15,424 nucleotides of DNA, from NCBI GenBank assembly GCA_031292735.1, contig JARLGP010000082.1:1-15424 (forward strand), written 5' to 3'. Within the stretch, counting starts at the first letter, position 1, and each line of letters opens with the position of its first letter. Position numbers and translations under genes: made by a program. This DNA is from Holophaga sp. GTDB taxonomy: Bacteria > Acidobacteriota > Holophagae > Holophagales > Holophagaceae. This document shows, piece by piece, positions 7,099 to 14,031 of the stretch. The notes beneath the pieces are model-generated. The model was not told the origin of the DNA and did no database searches. It saw only the letters and a program-made list of their open reading frames with translations.

Positions 7099-7277
7099 GG
7101 GGCATCCACAGGGGTGTTTGTATGAATTTAAAATACAACGACCGACCAGGCAAAGGAATAATAAGCCAGAATGGTGAACGTGTTATATAAAATTTATTTG
7201 TAGGTAAGATAAGATTTAAGATTGACAGCTCGTAAAATAATAAAATATTAATATAAATTAATGTTAAACTATCCCAT
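7099..7277. other. AT-rich intergenic island between yyaL-type gene and kinase gene
   Basis: This 179-base gap separates two minus-strand genes. Bases 7121-7260 contain 36 G+C in 140 (26%), against genes of roughly 70% GC either side. It holds the kinase promoter candidate but no GC-rich terminator hairpin for the upstream gene. No reading frame, tRNA or repeat is recognised. Confidence 0.7.
7125..7153 (-). promoter_or_regulatory. Candidate promoter of the kinase gene
   Basis: Read on the minus strand, TTGCCT (7153-7148) is followed by 17 bases and TAAATT (7130-7125), each matching four of six consensus positions. The transcript would start near 7118, giving a roughly 20-base leader to the TTG start at 7098. 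Given the AT-rich surroundings, chance matches are possible. Confidence 0.35.
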
Positions 7278-9278
7278 TCAGCGGGACAGCAGGCCCTCCA
7301 GGGCGTCCGGGTCCTCCACCGGGGCGGCGCAGGCCTGGCCCCGGCAGACGAACGCCGCGGGTGGGCCCGGCAGGTCCCGGTGCTGGTGCAGGGGCAGGGT
7401 GGGATCGGCCGCCACCAGGGACAGCGCCAGGTTGGGCCGGTAGCCGCCCCGGGCCGCGGCCACCAGGGCCCGGGTGCGGGGATCCTCCGGGTCGCCGGTG
7501 ATCACCGCGGACTGGGGCGCCCCGGCCAGGTCCAGCACCGAAAGCATGCCCAGGAAGCCGGCCGGCGCCCGCGCCATGAGCGGCCCGGCGCAGCGCAGGG
7601 CGCGCTCGGCGCTGTCCCGGAAGCCCGGATGCTCCAGGTGCCCGGCCAGCCGCAGCAGGGCCCGGGCCGCCAGGGTGTTGCCGGAAGGGAGGGCGCCGTC
7701 GTAGAGCGGCTTCTGCCGGAACAGCAGGTCCCCGTCCTGGCCGGGGCTGCCGAAGAAGCCGCCCTGGGCGGGATCCTCGAACCGGGCCCGCATGGTCTCG
7801 GCCAGCTGCCCCGCCCAGCGCAGCCAGGTCGGGTCGAAGCTGGCCTCGTACAGGTCCACCAGGCCGCAGGCCACCGCGGCATGGTCCTCCAGGAAGCCCG
7901 GGATGCGCGCCTGGCCCTGGCGCCAGCTGCGCAGCAGGGCGCCGTCCGGCGCCAGCTCCCGTAGCAGGAAGGCGGCCAGGGCCAGGGCGGCGTCCAGGTA
8001 GCGGCGCTCGCCCAGCACCTGGAAGCCGCGGGCGAAGGCGGTGAGGGCCAGGCCGTTCCAGCCGGCCAGCACCTTGTCGTCCTTGGCCGGGCGGGGCCGG
8101 GCGTCCCGGCCGGCCCGCAGCCGTTCCCGCAGGGCTCCCAGGCCTTCGAAGTCGGTGCCGGGCGGCGCGTCGAACCGGTGCAGCACGCTGGCGCCCTGGT
8201 CGAAATTGCCGGCGGCGGTGATGCCGTAGGCCCGGCAGAACCGGGCGCCGTCCCGGGCGCCGAGGGCGGCTTCCACCTGGTCCGGGGTGAACACGTAGAA
8301 CCGCCCCTCGTGGCCTTCGCTGTCGGCGTCCTCGCTGGCGTGGAAGCCTCCGGAAGGGTCGCGCAGGTCGCGCAGGAGGTAGTCCAGGGTGGCCCGGGCC
8401 ACGCCGGCGTAGGCCGGGGCGCCGGTGGCCTGGAAGGCGCCCAGGTAGCAGGTGGCCAGCTGGGCGTTGTCGTAGAGCATCTTCTCGAAGTGCGGCACCA
8501 GCCACTTCTCGTCCACGCTGTAGCGGGCGAAGCCGCCGCCCAGGTGGTCGAACATGCCGCCGTCGGCCATGGCGTCCAGGGTGCGCCGGGCCATGGCCTG
8601 GTCGGCCGGGGTCCCCCGGCGCAGGATCAGCTCCACGGCCATGGCCTGGGGGAACTTGGGCGCCGGGCCGAAGCCGCCCCAGCGGGCGTCGAAGCTCCGG
8701 CGCAGCTGGTCCAGGGCCGCCTCGAACAGCTCCGGGCCGGGCAGGGCGGCCGCGGGCTGCACCAGGGCCTGGTGGGCCAGGGCCTCGGTGAGCTGGCTGG
8801 CGTCCGCTTCCAGCTGGCCGCGCCGCTCGCGCCAGGCCCGGCCGACCCCCTCCAGCAGCTGGCCGAAGCCGGGCAGGCCGAAGCGGGGCGTGGGCGGGAA
8901 GTAGGTGCCGCCATAGAAGGGCTTCAGCTCCGGGGTCAGCCACACGCTCATGGGCCAGCCGCCCCGGCCGGTCAGGGCCTGCACGGCAGCCATGTACAGC
9001 TCGTCCAGGTCCGGGCGCTCCTCCCGGTCCACCTTGATGGGCACGAACTGGGTGTTGAGCAGCCCGGCCACCGCCTCGTCCTCGAAGGATTCCCGTTCCA
9101 TGACGTGGCACCAGTGGCAGGCGGTGTAGCCGATGCTCAGGAAGATCGGCCGGTCCAGGCGCCGGGCCAGGGCCAGGGCCTCCGCCCCCCAGGGATGCCA
9201 GTCCACCGGGTTGTGGGCGTGCTGGAGCAGGTAGGGGCTGGTGGCGTGGATGAGCCGGTTGGGCGGGCGTTCGGACAT
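7278..9278 (-). CDS. Thioredoxin-domain protein of the YyaL / DUF255 family
   Basis: The 666-residue protein has the length and layout of bacterial YyaL and eukaryotic SPATA20 proteins. Residues 1-165 are a thioredoxin-like DUF255 domain opening with the family signature [20 protein letters not shown]; the CxxC-type pair is Cys54 and Cys57 in [11 protein letters not shown]. The rest resembles an (alpha/alpha) barrel of the glycosidase/epimerase-like type, with [20 protein letters not shown] and ASEDADSEG as conserved family blocks. The enzymatic function of the family is unknown; a redox or sugar-related role is only inferred. The ATG has GGAG six bases upstream on the minus strand. There is no signal peptide, so it is probably cytoplasmic. 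It is divergent from ffh, with 127 bases between the starts. Confidence 0.93.
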   Translation of the reverse strand: MSERPPNRLIHATSPYLLQHAHNPVDWHPWGAEALALARRLDRPIFLSIGYTACHWCHVMERESFEDEAVAGLLNTQFVPIKVDREERPDLDELYMAAVQALTGRGGWPMSVWLTPELKPFYGGTYFPPTPRFGLPGFGQLLEGVGRAWRERRGQLEADASQLTEALAHQALVQPAAALPGPELFEAALDQLRRSFDARWGGFGPAPKFPQAMAVELILRRGTPADQAMARRTLDAMADGGMFDHLGGGFARYSVDEKWLVPHFEKMLYDNAQLATCYLGAFQATGAPAYAGVARATLDYLLRDLRDPSGGFHASEDADSEGHEGRFYVFTPDQVEAALGARDGARFCRAYGITAAGNFDQGASVLHRFDAPPGTDFEGLGALRERLRAGRDARPRPAKDDKVLAGWNGLALTAFARGFQVLGERRYLDAALALAAFLLRELAPDGALLRSWRQGQARIPGFLEDHAAVACGLVDLYEASFDPTWLRWAGQLAETMRARFEDPAQGGFFGSPGQDGDLLFRQKPLYDGALPSGNTLAARALLRLAGHLEHPGFRDSAERALRCAGPLMARAPAGFLGMLSVLDLAGAPQSAVITGDPEDPRTRALVAAARGGYRPNLALSLVAADPTLPLHQHRDLPGPPAAFVCRGQACAAPVEDPDALEGLLSR

Positions 9279-9281
9279 GGT

Positions 9282-9296
9282 TGACTCCGCGAGTCA
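9282..9296. promoter_or_regulatory. Inverted repeat over the YyaL-type gene's ribosome binding site
   Basis: TGACTC-CGC-GAGTCA is a perfect 6-bp inverted repeat ending four bases from the minus-strand start codon, and it includes that gene's GGAG ribosome binding sequence. It could be an operator or a small RNA hairpin that masks the RBS. The three-base loop makes a full RNA stem tight. Function is inferred from position only. Confidence 0.3.
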
Positions 9297-9329
9297 TCTA
9301 TTGTGCCCCCACGGGCCCATTCCTTTTCA

Positions 9330-9358
9330 TTGAGACTTGCCTTTTTTAGCGGTAAGAT
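9330..9358 (+). promoter_or_regulatory. Sigma70-type promoter of the ffh operon
   Basis: TTGAGA (9330-9335) and TAAGAT (9353-9358) match five and four of six consensus bases with an ideal 17-base spacer containing a T6 run. The start point would be near 9365, about 40 bases before the ffh ATG. This also excludes the upstream TTG at 9337 as the ffh start. Confidence 0.6.
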
Positions 9359-9366
9359 CGTGGGTT

Positions 9367-9383
9367 CATCCCATCCTGGGATG
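9367..9383 (+). promoter_or_regulatory. Hairpin or operator in the ffh leader
   Basis: CATCCCA (9367-9373) and TGGGATG (9377-9383) are perfect inverted repeats around TCC, beginning within a few bases of the predicted transcript start and ending 22 bases before the ffh ATG. It could be a 5' stabilising hairpin or a protein-binding site at +1. No known ligand or regulator is recognised. Confidence 0.35.
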
Positions 9384-9405
9384 GCTCCGCCTGCATACGG
9401 GACCC

Positions 9406-10779
9406 ATGTTCGAGACCCTTTCCGACAAACTCACCCGCGCGATGAAGTCATTGCGGGGCCAGTCCAAGCTTACCGAGCGCAACATCGAAGATGCGCTCCG
9501 GGAAGTGCGCATGGCGTTGCTGGAAGCGGATGTGCACGTGCAGGTGGCCCGCACCTTCCTGCAGCGGGTGAAGGAGAAGGCCCTGGGCACCGAGGTGCTG
9601 CAGGGGCTCAATCCGGCCCAGCAGTTCATCGACGTGGTCTACCAGGAACTCACCGCCATCATGGGCGGGGAGGCCCCCGAACGGCCCCTGGAGCTGGCGG
9701 CCAAGCCGCCCACGGTGGTGATGATGGTCGGGCTGCAGGGCTCGGGCAAGACCACCACCTGCGGCAAGCTGGGCAAGTATCTGAAGAAGACCGGACATTT
9801 CCCCTTGCTGGTGCCCGCGGACGTGAACCGCCCGGCGGCCATCGAGCAGTTGCACGTGGTGGCCAAGGACGCCGGGGTGCCCAGCTTCCGCACCGAGTCC
9901 CGGGACCCGGTGGAGATCTGCCGCCTGGCGGTGCAGGAAGCGGCCCAGAAGGGCTGGGACGTGGTGCTGCTGGATACCGCCGGCCGCCTGCACCTGGACG
10001 AGACCCTGATGGACGAGCTGGACCGGATCAAGGGGGCCTGCGAGCCCACCGAGATCCTGTTCGTGGCCGACGCCATGACCGGCCAGGACGCGGTGCGCTC
10101 GGCCGGGGCCTTCCACGAGAAGCTGGCCATCACCGGGGTGATCCTCACCAAGGCCGACGGCGACACCCGCGGCGGCGCCGCCTTCAGCATCCGGCACATC
10201 ACCGGCATGCCCATCAAGTTCGTGGGCAACGGCGAGAAGCTGGACGACTTCGAGCGCTTCCATCCGGACCGCATGGCCCAGCGGATCCTCGGCATGGGCG
10301 ACATGCTCACCCTGATCGAGCAGGCCAAGGACAAGATCGACGAGAAGCAGGCCGAAGGCATGGCCAAGCGGATGGTCAAGAACCAGTTCAGCCTGGAGGA
10401 CATGCGCTCGCAGATGCAGCAGATCCAGAAGCTGGGCAGCATGCAGAAGATCCTCGGGATGCTGCCGGGCATGGGCCAGATGAAGCAGCAGATCGAAACG
10501 GCGGTCACCGACAAGCGGATGAAGCATTTGGAGGCTATCCTGAACTCCATGACCGCCAAGGAACGACAGAACCACAACCTCCTGGACGCCAAGCGCAAGC
10601 GCCGGATCGCCGCCGGCAGCGGCCGCCCGGTGAACGAGGTGAACCAGCTGATCAAACAGTTCCTGGAAATGAAGAAGATGATGTCCCAGATGAACAACCC
10701 TTCCTTCATGAAACGCATGCAAGGCATGCAGAACATGCAAGGCATGCCGGGCATGGGCAAACCGCCCTTCTCGTTGTAA
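9406..10779 (+). CDS. ffh: Signal recognition particle protein Ffh (SRP54)
   Basis: The 457-residue protein is a normal-length Ffh, the SRP GTPase that binds 4.5S RNA and signal sequences and delivers nascent membrane proteins to FtsY. The N domain is residues 1-90. The G domain carries the P-loop GLQGSGKTTT (109-118), DTAGR (190-194), TKADGDTRGG (248-257) and FVGNGEK (272-278). The M domain (about 296-440) holds the methionine-rich signal-sequence groove and an RNA-binding segment RKRRIAAGSGRPVNEVN (397-413). The tail is a Met/Gly/Gln-rich run with repeated MQGM units. The start MFETLSDKL is the family-typical N-terminus; the frame stays open upstream to TTG at 9337, but that codon lies inside the promoter spacer. 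It leads the ffh-rpsP-khpA-rimM operon. Confidence 0.98.
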   Translation: MFETLSDKLTRAMKSLRGQSKLTERNIEDALREVRMALLEADVHVQVARTFLQRVKEKALGTEVLQGLNPAQQFIDVVYQELTAIMGGEAPERPLELAAKPPTVVMMVGLQGSGKTTTCGKLGKYLKKTGHFPLLVPADVNRPAAIEQLHVVAKDAGVPSFRTESRDPVEICRLAVQEAAQKGWDVVLLDTAGRLHLDETLMDELDRIKGACEPTEILFVADAMTGQDAVRSAGAFHEKLAITGVILTKADGDTRGGAAFSIRHITGMPIKFVGNGEKLDDFERFHPDRMAQRILGMGDMLTLIEQAKDKIDEKQAEGMAKRMVKNQFSLEDMRSQMQQIQKLGSMQKILGMLPGMGQMKQQIETAVTDKRMKHLEAILNSMTAKERQNHNLLDAKRKRRIAAGSGRPVNEVNQLIKQFLEMKKMMSQMNNPSFMKRMQGMQNMQGMPGMGKPPFSL

Positions 10780-10815
10780 CCCCGTCTTCCCTTTTTCAAC
10801 ACCAAGGAGTCCCCG

Positions 10816-11061
10816 ATGCTTTCCATCCGTCTCGCCAGGAACGGCGCCAAGAAGCGGCCCTTCTACCACATCGTCGTTTCCGAGAACGACCGCATCCCCA
10901 CCGGCCGCGCCATCGAGATCCTCGGTTTCGTGAATCCCATTGCCACCGCCGGTGAGACCGTCCGCATCGACGCCGACAAGGCCAAGGCCTGGATCGCCAA
11001 GGGCGCCCAGCCCTCCAAGACCGTGCTGGAACTGTTCAAGAAGAACGCGATCCTGCAGTAG
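10816..11061 (+). CDS. rpsP: 30S ribosomal protein S16
   Basis: The 81-residue product has the usual S16 start MLSIRLARNGAKKRPFYHIV and the conserved GRAIEILGFVNP segment. S16 binds 16S rRNA and is needed for 30S assembly. AAGGAG (10804-10809) lies six bases before the ATG. It follows ffh by 36 bases and is followed by a hairpin and khpA. The C-terminus WIAKGAQPSKTVLELFKK is typical of the family. Confidence 0.98.
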   Translation: MLSIRLARNGAKKRPFYHIVVSENDRIPTGRAIEILGFVNPIATAGETVRIDADKAKAWIAKGAQPSKTVLELFKKNAILQ

Positions 11062-11076
11062 CCGCACCGTTTTCCC

Positions 11077-11104
11077 ACCAGGCCGGGCCCAGGCTCGGTC
11101 TGGT
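11077..11104 (+). promoter_or_regulatory. Intercistronic hairpin between rpsP and khpA
   Basis: Bases 11077-11089 pair with 11092-11104 (ACCAGGCCGGGCC with GGCTCGGTCTGGT), a fully paired stem of 12-13 bp containing two G-U wobbles. It starts 16 bases after the rpsP stop and ends 13 bases before the khpA AGGAG. No U tract follows, so it looks more like an attenuator, RNA-processing or stability element than a full terminator. The wobbles pair in the sense RNA only, which favours an RNA role on the plus strand. Confidence 0.5.
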
Positions 11105-11127
11105 TCGTCATGGCCCTAGGAGCAAGC

Positions 11128-11400
11128 ATGGACTTTGAAGCCTTCCTCATCGACGTCCTGACCCCCATCCTGGACAATCCCGAGGCCCTGCGGGTGGAAG
11201 TGAAAGGCGAAGGCCGCAAGGCCGACGTGCTGATCTACGCCGACCCCAAGGACCGCGGCCGCATCATCGGCAAGAGCGGACGGATGATCTCCTCGCTGCG
11301 GCTGCTGGTGAAGGCGGCGGGCGAGAAGGCCGGGCTGCACACGGTGAACCTGGAGCTGTACGACGGCGACGAAGCGCCCCGCGCCCCCGAGGAGGCCTGA
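11128..11400 (+). CDS. khpA: KH-domain RNA-binding protein KhpA (YlqC family)
   Basis: The 90-residue protein is a single KH domain with the GxxG loop in GRIIGKSGRMISSLRLLV, the family's hallmark for RNA binding. The start MDFEAFLIDVLTPILDNPEAL matches KhpA N-termini, and AGGAG (11118-11122) five bases upstream supports 11128 over the in-frame ATG at 11110. KhpA works with KhpB/Jag as a global RNA chaperone affecting cell size and division in Gram-positive bacteria; the role here is inferred. Placement between rpsP and rimM is a widely conserved arrangement. Its stop overlaps the rimM ATG by one base (TGATG). The acidic tail is short. Confidence 0.95.
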   Translation: MDFEAFLIDVLTPILDNPEALRVEVKGEGRKADVLIYADPKDRGRIIGKSGRMISSLRLLVKAAGEKAGLHTVNLELYDGDEAPRAPEEA

Positions 11401-11954
11401 TGCTGCTGCTGGGGCATCTGGCCAAGGTCCAGGGGCTCAAGGGCGAGTTCCTGCTGCATGAACTGATGGACGATCCGGAAAAGCTCACGGAGCTGGACAC
11501 CCTGGTGCTGGCGCCGCCGTCCCTGGACCTGGAGGCCCAGGCCGAGCCGGCCGCCCCGGCGCGTTCGGTGCGCCTGCGCAACTTCCGCTGGCACCAGGAG
11601 CGGGCCTGCGTGAGCTTCGAGGACCTGACCGACCGCACCGCCGCCGAGCCCTTCAAGGGCTGGGCCCTGTGGACCAGCGACCCGCTGGCGCCCCTGGCCG
11701 AGGGCGAATCCTACCGCCACGACTGGACCGGCTGCGAGGTGTTCATCGCCGGGGCCAAGGTGGGCGAGGTGCTGCGCCTGGACCCCACCCCCATGGGCTA
11801 CGATATGGTGGTCATGAAGGACACCCGCCCCGGACGCCGGGGCCAGCGGGACATCCCCTACATCAAGGCCTGGTTCCAGGTGGACCTGGCCGCGCGGCGG
11901 ATCGACCTGGATCCGCCGGAAGGGCTGCTGGACCTGGATTCGGTGACCGAGTAG
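11400..11954 (+). CDS. rimM: Ribosome maturation factor RimM
   Basis: The 184-residue protein is a standard RimM: an N-terminal beta-barrel domain beginning LLLGHLAKVQGLKGEFLL, where the commonly seen HGLKGE reads QGLKGE, and a PRC-barrel domain from about residue 105 (DWTGCEVF, KVGEVLRL, DIPYIKAWFQVDL) ending with IDLDPPEGLLDL. RimM binds S19 in the 30S subunit and helps 16S rRNA processing. It is translationally coupled to khpA through TGATG. In many bacteria trmD and rplS come next; here toxin-antitoxin genes follow instead. An insertion rich in Pro/Ala (about residues 38-56) separates strands of the first barrel. Confidence 0.94.
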   Translation: MLLLGHLAKVQGLKGEFLLHELMDDPEKLTELDTLVLAPPSLDLEAQAEPAAPARSVRLRNFRWHQERACVSFEDLTDRTAAEPFKGWALWTSDPLAPLAEGESYRHDWTGCEVFIAGAKVGEVLRLDPTPMGYDMVVMKDTRPGRRGQRDIPYIKAWFQVDLAARRIDLDPPEGLLDLDSVTE

Positions 11955-12019
11955 AGGCTGCGGCGCAGCGCTCCGTCCGGGGAAGGCTGCCTTGCGCATT
12001 CCCGCCAAGTGCTTACTTT

Positions 12020-12037
12020 GGTACGGAGGTGCGTATC
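12020..12037. promoter_or_regulatory. Imperfect inverted repeat at the Phd/VapC start (candidate auto-operator)
   Basis: GGTACG (12020-12025) and CGTATC (12032-12037) match as an inverted repeat in five of six positions and span the GGAGGT ribosome binding site directly before the antitoxin ATG. Type II antitoxins usually repress their own operon from such sites. The site itself is inferred, and no strong -10/-35 pair was found nearby. Confidence 0.3.
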
Positions 12038-12331
12038 ATGAAGGCCGAACAGCAGACGTTCACCATCAAGGAATTCAGCGTGAACCCTTCCCGCGCCATT
12101 CACCGCGCGCTTCAGGGGGTGGATGTCACCATCTCCCTGCGCGGCGTGCCCGCCGTGCGCCTGGTTCCGGTGGGCCCGGTCCAGGATGGGGCCGAAGCGG
12201 TGCTGCTGAAACTCGCGGCCATCCCTGGATTCCAGGTGGCCCACTCCAGCCCGAGACTGCCAAGGCCCACCCTCCAGCTTTCCGGGACCGGCCCGAGCGT
12301 CGCCGAGATGATCCTGGAGGACCGCAGGTGA
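12038..12331 (+). CDS. Type II antitoxin, Phd/YefM family
   Basis: The 97-residue protein has the Phd/YefM N-terminal pattern: FTIKEFSVNPSRAIHRAL (DNA-binding and dimer part), then VDVTISLRGVPAVRLVPV, which matches the family's 'V.I..rG.PvarLvP' strand pair. The C-terminal 45 residues are Pro/Ser-rich and should wrap around and block the PIN toxin encoded next. GGAGGT (12025-12030) lies seven bases before the ATG. The stop overlaps the toxin's GTG by four bases, typical of a TA operon. It lies 83 bases after rimM, on the same strand. Confidence 0.85.
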   Translation: MKAEQQTFTIKEFSVNPSRAIHRALQGVDVTISLRGVPAVRLVPVGPVQDGAEAVLLKLAAIPGFQVAHSSPRLPRPTLQLSGTGPSVAEMILEDRR

Positions 12332-12780
12332 CAAAGCTCCTCTATCTGGACTCCTGTGTGATCGCCAAACTGTTTCTCCTGGAAGACCGCAGCGATGAGG
12401 CCCTCGCCCTGGTGAACGATCCCGAGGTGGTGTCGGTGCTCACCAGCGACCTGTCCTTCGTGGAAGTCTGCGGGGTGTTTTCCCGGGCGGCCGCCCAGGG
12501 GCGGATCACCCGGCGCCAGTCCCTGGCCCTTCTGGCAAGGTTCCGGGAATGGTTTCTCGCCAGCACGACGCACATCGCGGTACGCCTGGACCAGGTCACC
12601 CAGGCCGGCGCCACGGCGATCGATCTGGGCCTTCGCGGCGCCGACGCCCTGCATCTGGTGGCCGCCACCAGCGCCAGGGACGCCGCCGCGTTGGTGGACC
12701 AGTATGTTTTCGTGACCTATGACGTGAAACTGGCCCGGGCGGCCAAGGATGCCGGAGTCTTCACGGCGGTGCTGGGCTGA
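12328..12780 (+). CDS. PIN-domain toxin, VapC family
   Basis: The 150-residue protein starts at GTG within a GTGA overlap, with GGAGG (12316-12320) seven bases upstream. The PIN nuclease acidic residues are in place: Asp8 in LYLDSCVIAK, Glu46 in SFVEVCGVF, Asp106 in GADALHL and Asp132 in VTYDVKL. VapC toxins are Mg-dependent ribonucleases that cut tRNA or rRNA when freed from the antitoxin; the target here is unknown. All four catalytic residues present means the toxin is probably functional. The pair is a Phd-VapC combination. Confidence 0.9.
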   Translation: MTKLLYLDSCVIAKLFLLEDRSDEALALVNDPEVVSVLTSDLSFVEVCGVFSRAAAQGRITRRQSLALLARFREWFLASTTHIAVRLDQVTQAGATAIDLGLRGADALHLVAATSARDAAALVDQYVFVTYDVKLARAAKDAGVFTAVLG

Positions 12781-12843
12781 TCGCGGCCCGGCCCTTCAGC
12801 CGGCTGCCGTTGATCGCCAGACGGGGAGTTCCAGACCCGACTC

Positions 12844-12857
12844 TTGACCGGGATCAA
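12844..12857. promoter_or_regulatory. FNR/DNR-type binding site
   Basis: TTGAC-CGGG-ATCAA matches the Crp/Fnr-family consensus TTGAT-N4-ATCAA in nine of ten specified bases and is flanked by C and G that extend the dyad. It lies 54-67 bases before the GTG start of the NapH-like Fe-S gene, a distance that suits a class II activator site around -41.5. The downstream -10 is poor, as is common for activated promoters. Whether the regulator senses oxygen or NO is unknown. Confidence 0.6.
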
Positions 12858-12910
12858 GGCGCTCCGCCTCCCCTTGAGCCATGCTGGCTAGGTCAGCCAG
12901 GAGCCCATCC

Positions 12911-13924
12911 GTGAAACCGAGCATCGTCATGCGCCTGCGGGAAGACTCCCAGACCGTCCGCAAGATCGTCCAGGGGGCCTTCCTGCTCCTCTGCGCCTGG
13001 ATCGGCGTGGAGTTCATCCTGTTCATGCGCTGGGGCGCGTCCGGCGGCACCGCCGGCTACGCGGCGCACCCGGCCGGGGCGGAAGGGTTCCTGCCCATCG
13101 CCGCCCTGCTCAGCCTCAAGCAGTGGCTGGTCACCGGCCGCATCCACGGATTCCACCCGGCGGGGCTGTTCATCTTCGTGGCCGTGCTCGGCCTCGGGCT
13201 GTTCCTGAAAAAGGCCTTCTGCAGCTGGATGTGTCCGGTGGGCACCCTGGGCGAAGCGCTTTGGCGGCTGGGGCGGCGCCTGTTCGGCCGCAACCTGGCC
13301 CTGCCGCGCTGGGCGGACTACCCGCTCCGGGCCTTGAAGTATCTGATCCTGGGATTCTTCCTTCTGGCGGTAGGGCGCATGGATGGGCCCATGCTGGAGG
13401 CGTTCCTGAACAGCCCCTACAACGCGGCGGCGGACGTGCGGATGTACCTGTTCTTCGCCCACCTCTCCGGCCTGGCCCTGGGGGTGCTGGTGGTGCTGGC
13501 CGGGCTGTCCCTGCTGGTGCAGAACGTGTGGTGCCGCTACCTCTGTCCGTACGGGGCGCTGCTGGGGCTGCTGAGCCTGGCCAGCCCGCTGCGCGTCACC
13601 CGGGCCAAGGCCAGTTGCATCGACTGCGGGCGCTGCACCAAGGCCTGTCCGTCGCGGATCCAGGTGCACAAGGCCGGGCGGGTGGGCAGCGACGAGTGCA
13701 CCGCCTGCTATCGCTGCGTGCAGGCCTGCCCGGTCAAGGACACGCTGCAGATGCGCGCGCCGGTGGGGAGGGCGGTTCCGGGCTGGGTGTTCGGGCTGCT
13801 GGCGGCCGGGCTGTTCATGGCCGTGACCGGGCTGGCCATGCTGTCGGGGCACTGGCGGACCAGCCTCAGTCCCAGGGATTACCTGGAACTGATTCCCGCG
13901 GCGGAGGACATCGGCCACCCCTGA
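12911..13924 (+). CDS. NapH-like membrane 4Fe-4S ferredoxin-type protein
   Basis: The 337-residue integral membrane protein belongs to the NapH/NosR/CcoG-like group. Hydrophobic segments lie near 19-38, 83-99, 142-155, 179-203 and 291-313. The paired FCSWMCPVG (Cys104, Cys108) and CRYLCPYG (Cys208, Cys212) motifs are the hallmark of this group. Two ferredoxin-type clusters follow: Cys236/239/242/246 (CIDCGRCTKACP) and Cys263/266/269/273 (CTACYRCVQACP). Such proteins pass electrons between quinols and periplasmic or membrane reductases, or act in cofactor maturation; no partner reductase is in the window. GTG at 12911 is chosen because AGGAG (12899-12903) is seven bases upstream; the ATG at 12881 has no good RBS. 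The FNR-like box just upstream fits use under low oxygen. Confidence 0.88.
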   Translation: MKPSIVMRLREDSQTVRKIVQGAFLLLCAWIGVEFILFMRWGASGGTAGYAAHPAGAEGFLPIAALLSLKQWLVTGRIHGFHPAGLFIFVAVLGLGLFLKKAFCSWMCPVGTLGEALWRLGRRLFGRNLALPRWADYPLRALKYLILGFFLLAVGRMDGPMLEAFLNSPYNAAADVRMYLFFAHLSGLALGVLVVLAGLSLLVQNVWCRYLCPYGALLGLLSLASPLRVTRAKASCIDCGRCTKACPSRIQVHKAGRVGSDECTACYRCVQACPVKDTLQMRAPVGRAVPGWVFGLLAAGLFMAVTGLAMLSGHWRTSLSPRDYLELIPAAEDIGHP

Positions 13925-14002
13925 GGCCGGGCTGCACGGTCCCTTTGATTTCGAGAGGATGGGATATCGCCCCGCTGGACCATGGCCAGGCCGGGACAGG
14001 AC

Positions 14003-14018
14003 GCTATACTTGTATAGC
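14003..14018. promoter_or_regulatory. Perfect palindrome in front of relBE-like genes (operator/promoter)
   Basis: GCTATAC-TT-GTATAGC is a perfect 7+2+7 palindrome ending 13 bases before the antitoxin ATG and abutting its AAGGAG. It contains TATACT (14005-14010), a good -10 hexamer, though no convincing -35 is seen. Ribbon-helix-helix antitoxins bind such sites to repress their own operon, and the position over the -10 fits. Confidence 0.65.
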
Positions 14019-14031
14019 AAGGAGCAAGCTC

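Noticed and set aside
4432..7125. 897-codon plus-strand frame opposite the kinase gene
   Set aside because: Gly/Gln/Val-rich antisense shadow; the minus strand carries a complete kinase with all catalytic motifs.
7264..9297. 677-codon minus-strand frame overlapping the YyaL-type gene
   Set aside because: Pro/Gly/Arg-rich shadow in a different frame from the recognisable DUF255 protein.
9337..9405. TTG start for ffh at 9337
   Set aside because: It falls inside the promoter spacer, and MFETLSDKL at 9406 is the usual Ffh N-terminus.
10690..10770. Repeated MQGM units in the Ffh tail as a notable DNA repeat
   Set aside because: Methionine-rich C-terminal tails are normal in Ffh, and the repeat is short.
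11957..11969. GCTGCG-G-CGCAGC palindrome after rimM as a terminator
   Set aside because: The realistic stem is about four base pairs and no U tract follows.
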